The notes under the pieces are model-generated. The model was not told the origin of the DNA and ran no database searches. It worked only from the letters and a program-made list of their open reading frames with translations. From G963720515 sp963720515 (GTDB lineage: Bacteria > Actinomycetota > Thermoleophilia > Gaiellales > Gaiellaceae), in contig OY970397.1 of the NCBI GenBank assembly GCA_963720515.1, forward strand, positions 1,674,001 through 1,738,000: 64,000 bases of DNA. The letters run 5' to 3'. The position numbers and the translations under genes were made by a program. Shown one piece after another: positions 45,530 to 50,993 of the stretch (position 1 is its first letter; every line of letters starts with the position of its first letter).

Positions 45530-45612
45530 TTGAAGCGGGCCGCCGCGATTCGGCGGCGAAGCTCAGCCGGGGGGAAGTTGCGGATCTTCCGCTTGATCTC
45601 GTATGCAGTCAT
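45526..45612 (-). CDS. Possible 28-residue microprotein
   Basis: The ATG at 45610-45612 is preceded by AAAGGCGG and encodes MTAYEIKRKIRNFPPAELRR followed by IAAARFN. The product is basic and helical around a Phe-Pro-Pro turn. It is below usual gene-calling limits. The good ribosome-binding site and compact fit against the DUF192 stop argue for it; no family is recognised. Confidence 0.4.
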   Translation of the reverse strand: MTAYEIKRKIRNFPPAELRRRIAAARFN

Positions 45613-45663
45613 CTGATGCCGCCTTTCAGTTGCCGCTTCCAACTGCAAGATGGGTGATCGGCG

Positions 45664-46482
45664 CTACCCGCCCGCGGCCGAATCCCTCGAACCGGGTGGA
45701 ACGAGGACGCGGAGCGCCCGTGGGCGGACCTCGAACTCGAGCGGCGGCTCGAGAACGGCCGGCTCCCCGTCGATCGCCGCGTGCAGGCGCCGGCGGTTCG
45801 ACTCGGCCCTGAACGCGGGCGACGCGTACTCGGCGAAGCCCTCGGCGGACTCCTCGAGGTTGCCCGCGACCGCGCGGGCGAGGAGCGCGAGGAGCGTGCG
45901 CCGCTTCCCCGCCTCGACGACGTACGCGTGCAGCCGCCCCTCGTCGAGCCGCTCGCGCTGCCCGAATCCGCCCGGCGTGAGCTCGTAGCCCCCGTTCGCG
46001 ACGAGCAGGACGAGCGCGCGGTGCTGCGATCGCTCACCGTCGACGTCGAAGGCGAGGTCGAGCGGGCGGCGGGAGCTGCCGATCGCCGCGGGGACCATGC
46101 GCGCCGCCGCGACGAGCCGGTTCTTCGTCTCGTGCGCGGGATCGTTCACGAGCTGGGCGTACACGCCGAGGGACACGTTGTTCAGGAAGACGTGGCCGCC
46201 GACGGAGCCGACATCAACGCGGATCTCCTCGCCCTCGGCGAACGCCGCGAGCGCCGCCTCCGGATCGTCGATGTCGAAGCCCACATCGCGCGCGAAGTGG
46301 TTCCGCGTGCCATGGGGAACCGGGACGAACGGCAGCCCGGCGTCGAGCGCGATCTCGGCCACTGCGGCGAGCGACCCGTCGCCGCCGGCCATGCCGAGCG
46401 CCGTCGCCCCCCGGTCCGCCGCCTCGCGGACGAGCCGCCCGGCGTCGTCGCCGCGGCGGAGAACACCCACCTCGATCCCCAT
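45664..46482 (-). CDS. Diacylglycerol/lipid kinase family protein, start unresolved
   Basis: From the first ATG the protein is 272 residues, with MAGGDGSLAAVAE (the GGDG nucleotide motif) and PHGTRNHFARDVG, typical of YegS/DagK/sphingosine kinase catalytic domains. The conserved first strand PFLLVNPRSGTESPS is encoded in frame just upstream (to about 46560) but has no ATG, GTG or TTG before it; only a CTG inside the preceding gene would serve. The real protein is therefore probably about 300 residues. Likely role: phosphorylation of diacylglycerol or a related lipid. Confidence 0.75.
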   Translation of the reverse strand: MGIEVGVLRRGDDAGRLVREAADRGATALGMAGGDGSLAAVAEIALDAGLPFVPVPHGTRNHFARDVGFDIDDPEAALAAFAEGEEIRVDVGSVGGHVFLNNVSLGVYAQLVNDPAHETKNRLVAAARMVPAAIGSSRRPLDLAFDVDGERSQHRALVLLVANGGYELTPGGFGQRERLDEGRLHAYVVEAGKRRTLLALLARAVAGNLEESAEGFAEYASPAFRAESNRRRLHAAIDGEPAVLEPPLEFEVRPRALRVLVPPGSRDSAAGG

Positions 46483-46565
46483 TGCCCTCGCCGCCTCGGC
46501 CAGCTCCTCTGCGGACGGCGACTCGGTCCCCGACCGCGGGTTGACGAGGAGGAACGGCCCCCCGG

Positions 46566-46955
46566 CTATACGGCGCCTTCGATCGCGTGCAGCGTCCAGG
46601 CGGGGCCGAGCCGGATCAGATGCCCGTCCGGGTCGGCCAGGTCGTAGACCTCCGTGCCGAAGCGCGTCTGCGTGAGCTTGCCGCCCTCGATGCCGCGCGC
46701 CCGAAGACCCTCGACGTCGGCGCCGAGATCGTCGGCGGCGAGCTCGAGCCGCGTCGACCCGCCGATCTCGCGGCCGCGGTCGGGATCCCAGGTCAGGACG
46801 AGGTAGGTGCGCTCCTCGAGGACGAAGAAGGCGGAGTGCGCGTTCTCACCCTCGTCGTAGGCGGCCTGCGGGCCGTACCCGAGGAGCCGCGAGTAGAAAT
46901 CGATCGCCCGGTCGAGATCCGTGACGTAGAAGTGGATCGCGCTGACGAGGCCCAC
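46566..46955 (-). CDS. VOC-family protein
   Basis: A 129-residue protein with a GTG start sharing a base with the preceding small ORF stop (TAGTG). It has the pattern VSAIHFYVTDLDRAIDFYSRLLGY, then LELAADDLGADVEGL and YDLADPDGHLIRL, the two VOC modules. His8 and a Glu in the second module may bind metal. Substrate unknown. Confidence 0.85.
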   Translation of the reverse strand: MGLVSAIHFYVTDLDRAIDFYSRLLGYGPQAAYDEGENAHSAFFVLEERTYLVLTWDPDRGREIGGSTRLELAADDLGADVEGLRARGIEGGKLTQTRFGTEVYDLADPDGHLIRLGPAWTLHAIEGAV

Positions 46956-47050
46956 TACTTGCGGCGGCGCGCCTGCCGCTTGTCGCGCTCTTTCTTCTTC
47001 CGCTGCCGGTCGTTGCGCCAGCGCTTGATCGGGCGAGAGCCGCGTCCCAC
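46955..47050 (-). CDS. 31-residue highly basic protein
   Basis: The GTG at 47048-47050 lies 10 bases after the mntH stop. The product begins GRGSRPIKRWRNDRQRKKK after the start residue and ends QARRRK: 16 of 31 residues are Lys or Arg. Such composition and size recall tiny accessory ribosomal proteins of actinobacteria and thermophiles (bS22, bL37, bTHX), but I cannot match it to one. The stop codon overlaps the VOC start, as for a real operon member. Confidence 0.5.
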   Translation of the reverse strand: MGRGSRPIKRWRNDRQRKKKERDKRQARRRK

Positions 47051-47060
47051 GCGCCGGATG

Positions 47061-48371
47061 CTAGCCGACGAACGTCTGATACAGCAGGAACAGGTTCAGC
47101 CCGATGATGAGGGCCGCGACCACGCAGGCCGCAGCGGTCGTGGCCTTCGTGTTCACGAGATCGCCCATGATGCGCCGCTTGCTCGTGAAGATGACCAGCG
47201 GCACGAGCGCGAAGGGGATGCCGAACGAGAGGATCACCTGGCTGAGGACGAGCGCCCGGCTCGGGTCTGCGCCGACGGCCAGGACGATGAGCGCCGGGAT
47301 GAGGGTGATCGCGCGCCGCAGGAAGATCGGGATCCGCCGCCGGATGAAGCCCTGCATCACGACCTGGCCGGCGAGCGTGCCGACCGAGGACGAGGAGAAC
47401 CCGGAGGCGAGCAGGGCGATCCCGAAGACGATCGCGGCCGAGTTCCCGAGCTCGGACTCGAAGCTCGAGTAGGCGTCCTCGATCGATTCGAGCCCGGAGC
47501 CGTAGAACACGGCCGCGGCGATCGCGAGCATGGACATGTTCACGAGTCCGGCGATCGACATCGCGATGATCACGTCGATCCGCTCGAAGCGCTGGATCTT
47601 CTTCTTTTCGTCCTCGGTCGCCCCGACGATCCGGTTCTGCGTGAGCGCCGAGTGCAGGTAGACGACGTGCGGCATGATCGTCGCGCCGAGGATGCCGGCG
47701 GCGAGGAGGATCGACTCCGTCCCGGAGAACCCGGGGACGAACAGGTGCCGGGCGACCTCCGCCGCATCCGGCTTCGCGAGGAACGTCTCGAACGCGAACG
47801 AGATGACGATGACGCCGACGAGCGCCGTGATCACGGCCTCGAAGCGCCGGAACCCGCGCTGCTGGAGCGCGAGGATGACGAAGGCGCCCGCGCCCGCGAT
47901 GAGGCCGGCCGGGAAGAGCGGGATGCCGAAGAGCAGGTTGAGGCCGAGCGCGGCGCCGAGCACCTCGGCCAGGTCGGTCGCCATCGCGATCGCCTCCGCC
48001 TGGAGCCAGAGCCCGATCGAGGTACGGCGGGAGAACTCGTCCCGGCAGCACTCCGGGAGGTTCCTGCCCGTGGCGATCCCGAGCTTCGCCGAGAGCGTCT
48101 GGACGAGCATCGCCATGAGGTTCGCCGCCAGGACGACCCAGAGCAGGAGGTAGCCGTACTTGGCCCCGGCCGCGATGTTCGTCGCGAAATTGCCCGGGTC
48201 CACGTAGGCGACGGCCGCGATGAACGCGGGGCCGAGGAACGGCCAGAGCGCCCGGACGCCGTGCCGCTCGCCCTGCAGCGTCGCGTGCGCCGCCCGGAGC
48301 GTCGCGGCTTCGCCGGGCAGGACGGCCGGGACGAGCCCGGTGGGATCGCTCCGCTCGCGGGCCTCGTCCAC
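47061..48371 (-). CDS. mntH: Canonical Nramp Mn2+/Fe2+ transporter
   Basis: About 436 residues from GTG at 48369-48371 (a TTG two codons upstream is possible). TM1 has YVDPGNFATN and TM6 has ATIMPHVVYLHSAL, the complete metal site of proton-coupled Mn/Fe transporters. There are 11 or so hydrophobic segments. It sits 17 bases below a palindrome that is a good operator candidate, implying metal-responsive control. The 31-residue protein and VOC gene follow in the same operon. Confidence 0.93.
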   Translation of the reverse strand: MDEARERSDPTGLVPAVLPGEAATLRAAHATLQGERHGVRALWPFLGPAFIAAVAYVDPGNFATNIAAGAKYGYLLLWVVLAANLMAMLVQTLSAKLGIATGRNLPECCRDEFSRRTSIGLWLQAEAIAMATDLAEVLGAALGLNLLFGIPLFPAGLIAGAGAFVILALQQRGFRRFEAVITALVGVIVISFAFETFLAKPDAAEVARHLFVPGFSGTESILLAAGILGATIMPHVVYLHSALTQNRIVGATEDEKKKIQRFERIDVIIAMSIAGLVNMSMLAIAAAVFYGSGLESIEDAYSSFESELGNSAAIVFGIALLASGFSSSSVGTLAGQVVMQGFIRRRIPIFLRRAITLIPALIVLAVGADPSRALVLSQVILSFGIPFALVPLVIFTSKRRIMGDLVNTKATTAAACVVAALIIGLNLFLLYQTFVG

Positions 48372-48387
48372 ACTCAAAGTTTAGACG

Positions 48388-48402
48388 CGACGAAATTTGT
48401 CG
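48388..48402 (-). promoter_or_regulatory. Palindromic operator candidate upstream of mntH
   Basis: CGACGAAATTTGTCG is a 15-base, odd-centred inverted repeat with one mismatched pair, in the 40-base gap before the mntH start. Position and AT-rich core suit a MntR/DtxR- or Fur-type metal repressor site, although it does not match a consensus I can name. Confidence 0.45.
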
Positions 48403-48411
48403 TGCGGGCCC

Positions 48412-49068
48412 CTACGGCGGGAGAAGCGGCGACGAGAGCCGGACTGCGAGGCCGCGCTCGGCCGCGAGCGCCTGGAGCACGAGAACCGTGTCCGCGGCCG
48501 GCACGCCCTCGAGGTACTCGTCCCGCGCCTCGAACGACGCGAGGACGTCGCGGACCGCCGAGCCGTAGCCGTCCGCGTCGTGCTCGGCGAGCGCGGCGAG
48601 CCCCGCCGCGACGTCGGGCGGGAAGTCGTCGGCCGCCGCCAGCGCGCGCGCAACCGGGGCTGCTTCGTCATCGCGCCCGAGCACGAGGAGCGCGAGCACC
48701 TCCGCGTAGCGCCCGATCGGCGACTCGGCGCCGGCGCCGGTCTCGTCGAGCGCCCAGCGCGCGTCGGCGGCCGCGCCCTCCATGTCGCCGGCGAGCAGGC
48801 GCGCCTTGATCGCGCCGATCGGCCGCCCCCAGCTTCCGGGCGGCGCGCCTGCGTAGCTCTCGCGGTGCCGCTCCGCCGACCGGCGCAGCCACTCGCGCGC
48901 CTCGTCGTCGCGGCCGTCCATGAGGAGCGCGAGGCCGACCGCGCCGGCGGCGGCGCCCATCCGCACGAGCTGCTTCTGGCGCGCCTCGGGATCGTCCGGC
49001 AGCCGCCTCGCGCCGTCCTCGTAGCGGTCGCGCCCGCGGGCGGCGAGCTCCTCCCACGCGACGGTCAC
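48412..49068 (-). CDS. Helical-repeat protein, unknown function
   Basis: A 218-residue Ala/Arg-rich protein with a GTG start. The helix pairs (GAVGLALLMDGRDDEAREWLRR and KARLLAGDMEGAAADARWAL) look like degenerate TPR units. No catalytic motif is visible. It ends 40 bases before mntH and could share that operon's transcript, although the operator candidate lies between them. Confidence 0.7.
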   Translation of the reverse strand: MTVAWEELAARGRDRYEDGARRLPDDPEARQKQLVRMGAAAGAVGLALLMDGRDDEAREWLRRSAERHRESYAGAPPGSWGRPIGAIKARLLAGDMEGAAADARWALDETGAGAESPIGRYAEVLALLVLGRDDEAAPVARALAAADDFPPDVAAGLAALAEHDADGYGSAVRDVLASFEARDEYLEGVPAADTVLVLQALAAERGLAVRLSSPLLPP

Positions 49069-49107
49069 CTGACGTCCGTCGCCACGTTCACCCTTTCGAG
49101 TGACGGC

Positions 49108-49252
49108 TTGGCGGCCAGAAAATGGTTACTTAAGTCATGCAAACGGAGCTCATCATCACCAGACACTTATTCCTCCGAAGCCGTGTCGCAGAGATCCGTT
49201 GCTCTCCCGTCCGACGGAGGCCCGCCACCGCAGGGCGGGCCTCCGTTTTATT
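49108..49252 (+). ncRNA. Candidate small RNA ending in a strong terminator
   Basis: A classic terminator at 49214-49252 (GGAGGCCCGCC, ACCGCA loop, GGCGGGCCTCC, then GTTTTATT) reads on the plus strand, yet no plus-strand gene precedes it. Upstream, TTGGCG (49108-49113) and TTAAGT (49130-49135), 16 bases apart, form a weak promoter. A transcript of about 110 bases would result. A 52-codon ORF starting at ATG 49137 overlaps it but lacks a ribosome-binding site. The terminator is well supported; the RNA is inference. Confidence 0.4.
49214..49252 (+). terminator. Rho-independent terminator
   Basis: An 11-bp GC stem with a 6-7 base loop followed by GTTTTATT, the only textbook T-rich terminator noticed in the window. 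It insulates the regulator-peptide locus from upstream plus-strand transcription. Confidence 0.85.
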
Positions 49253-49413
49253 GCGATTCACGAGGCTTGCTCAAAGGGCCTCATTCCTGGACTAGAACAT
49301 CGGAGAAGACCCTGTAAACTTCTGTTTCCGCCGAGATCGACAGGCGGATCAAGCGATGAGCGAACCGAAAGCCCCTATCGAACGAGCATCCGGGCGAGAG
49401 CCCAGCAGTGGTC
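49253..49413. other. Intergenic sequence downstream of peptide gene 1
   Basis: About 160 bases with somewhat lower GC than the neighbours, between the terminator and the stop of the divergent peptide gene. No gene or clear repeat is seen; it would be the 3' untranslated part of the peptide transcript. Confidence 0.4.
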
Positions 49414-49497
49414 CTACGGGCCCCAGGGGAGCCCGTGGCCGCCAAGCGCGGCCAACGTGGCGAGAACTGACGCCAGGAGTGCGAGCCGGATCTTCAT
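49414..49497 (-). CDS. Candidate secreted signalling peptide 1 (27 residues)
   Basis: The ATG at 49495-49497 follows AAGGAGGAG by nine bases. The product has MKIR, a hydrophobic stretch (residues 5-18), Ala16-Ala17-Leu18-Gly19-Gly20 and the tail HGLPWGP (21-27). It is divergent from the HTH-TPR regulator at 49588, with TATACT (minus strand, at 49555-49560) as its -10 box and a palindrome near its predicted start of transcription. A peptide at 58601-58699 has the same register to Gly20. This fits a pro-peptide exported and cleaved to a short signal. An alternative is a chance ORF. Confidence 0.6.
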   Translation of the reverse strand: MKIRLALLASVLATLAALGGHGLPWGP

Positions 49498-49532
49498 GGG
49501 TGAGTACTCCTCCTTTGCTTCTGGGCCACACA

Positions 49533-49547
49533 GATCGTCAAACGATC
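49533..49547. promoter_or_regulatory. Palindromic operator candidate between peptide 1 and its regulator
   Basis: GATCGT-CAA-ACGATC is a perfect 6+3+6 inverted repeat between the divergent peptide and regulator genes. It lies just downstream of the minus-strand -10 (AGTATA at 49555-49560 read in reverse), covering the likely peptide transcription start. The plus-strand -10 (TATAGC, 49557-49562) overlaps the same bases. It is the natural binding site for the HTH-TPR regulator. Confidence 0.5.
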
Positions 49548-49587
49548 GCGGCGGAGTATAGCCCCGAGAAAGCCTGAGAGGAAGAAC

Positions 49588-50895
49588 ATGCCAAGACAGA
49601 AGTCAACGCACGTCGACGATCCGCGCGCGGTCGGCGAGCGCCTCAAGCGCGCTCGGGTCGCGGCCGGCCTGAGCCAGCGGCAGCTCGCCTTCCCCGGCTG
49701 CTCTCCCGCGTACATCTCGCGGATCGAGGCCGGCGACCGGATCCCGTCGCTTCAGCTCCTCCGCGAGCTCGGCCGGCGGCTCGGCGTGTCCGAGGACTAC
49801 CTCGCCACGGGCGAGGAGGTAAAGGCCCAGCTCTTCGCCTCGCTCGAGGCCGAGATCGCGCTGCGCCTCGACGACGTCGAGCGCGCGCACGAGCTCTACT
49901 CCGAGGCCGCGGCCACCGCGGCTAACGCGCGCGAGCGCTCCATGGCCGAGGAGGGGCTCGGCCACCTGGCGTTCCGGCGCGGCGACCTGCGCGAGGCCAT
50001 CCGGCTCTTCGAGCAGGCACTCGTCAGCTCGGGCGACAAGGAGTGGGAGCGGCCCGCGCTCGCCGAGAGCCTCGGCCGCGCGTACGCCTCGCTCGGCGAG
50101 CTCGACCCGTGCGTCGCGATCTTCGAGCGCTGCCTCAAGGCCTTCCGGCGGATGGGCAACGACGTCGAGTCGACCCGCTTCTCATGTCTCCTCGGCTATG
50201 CGCTCTCCGAGAACGGCGAGTTCGCGCGGGCAGAAGGGATCGTCGCCGGGGCACTGGCCGCAAGCGGCGACAGCCTCGATCCGTACACGCGCGCCCGCGT
50301 CTACTGGTCGCAGGCGAAGCTCCGCGGCGACCAGGGTGACATGGAGGGTGCGTCGCGCTACGCCTACCGGGCGCTTGCCGCGCTGCAGCTCACCGAGGAT
50401 CTCCACTACACGGCGCTTGCGCACCGCCTCGTCGCACGCATCGAGCTCGAGCGCGGCAACCCGCAGGAGGCCCTAGAGCATCTCCGCGAAGGCCGGCCGA
50501 TCATCGACCGCACCGGCTCGCCGGTCGACCGCGCCGACTTCCTGATCGAGCAGGCGCGCGCGCACGCGCAGCTCGGCGAACGGGAGCAGGCCGAGGAGAT
50601 CGCGGCGCAGATCACCGGACTCCTCGCCAACGTGCAGGCGAAGGACATGATCGGCCGCATCAACGCCGTCCTGGGCGACATCGCCCTCGACGTCGGAGAC
50701 CGGAAGGAGGCGCTCGCCTACTACATGAAGGCGACCGAGAACCTCGAGGGAGGCTCGCCCGACCGGGATCTCGTCGACGTGTACGCGAAGCTCGCAGACC
50801 TCTACGAGGCCGAAGGGCGCTCGGATGAGGCCTACGCGTACATGAAGAAGGCCGTCGGCCTGCAGCACACGGTTGCGCCGAAGCGGCCCGCATAG
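49588..50895 (+). CDS. HTH-TPR regulator 1, RRNPP-like architecture
   Basis: A 435-residue cytoplasmic regulator with GAGAGGAAG before its ATG. Residues about 14-70 are an XRE/Cro-type helix-turn-helix (GERLKRARVAAGLSQRQLA, then SPAYISRIEAG and LGVSEDYLATG). Residues about 75-430 are consecutive TPR-like helix pairs (for example FRRGDLREAIRLFEQAL, DRKEALAYYMKATENL). This is the layout and size of the RRNPP family, whose TPR groove binds imported peptides. The adjoining peptide gene and the palindrome between them complete the pattern. It resembles regulator 2 at 58718-60067 through the HTH (GER, GL-Q, LA, Y-S-IE-G, LGV-E). Confidence 0.85.
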   Translation: MPRQKSTHVDDPRAVGERLKRARVAAGLSQRQLAFPGCSPAYISRIEAGDRIPSLQLLRELGRRLGVSEDYLATGEEVKAQLFASLEAEIALRLDDVERAHELYSEAAATAANARERSMAEEGLGHLAFRRGDLREAIRLFEQALVSSGDKEWERPALAESLGRAYASLGELDPCVAIFERCLKAFRRMGNDVESTRFSCLLGYALSENGEFARAEGIVAGALAASGDSLDPYTRARVYWSQAKLRGDQGDMEGASRYAYRALAALQLTEDLHYTALAHRLVARIELERGNPQEALEHLREGRPIIDRTGSPVDRADFLIEQARAHAQLGEREQAEEIAAQITGLLANVQAKDMIGRINAVLGDIALDVGDRKEALAYYMKATENLEGGSPDRDLVDVYAKLADLYEAEGRSDEAYAYMKKAVGLQHTVAPKRPA

Positions 50896-50896
50896 C

Positions 50897-50918
50897 CAAG
50901 AACCCGCTCTGGTTCTTG
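50897..50918 (+). terminator. Hairpin after regulator 1
   Basis: CAAGAACC (50897-50904) and GGTTCTTG (50911-50918) form a perfect 8-bp stem with a CGCTCT loop, one base after the stop. It is followed by TATAGTTCC, so it may end the regulator transcript, or it may be an operator next to a TATAGT -10 box serving the helicase gene. Confidence 0.45.
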
Positions 50919-50993
50919 TATAGTTCCGCCTAGCCGCGCGCACGGGTCGCGCCGGCCTCCTTATGACTTGCAGCGCGAAGAGGCGCTGCTCCT

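Noticed and set aside
49137..49295. A 52-codon plus-strand ORF overlapping the terminator
   Set aside because: No ribosome-binding site, and the terminator stem lies inside it.
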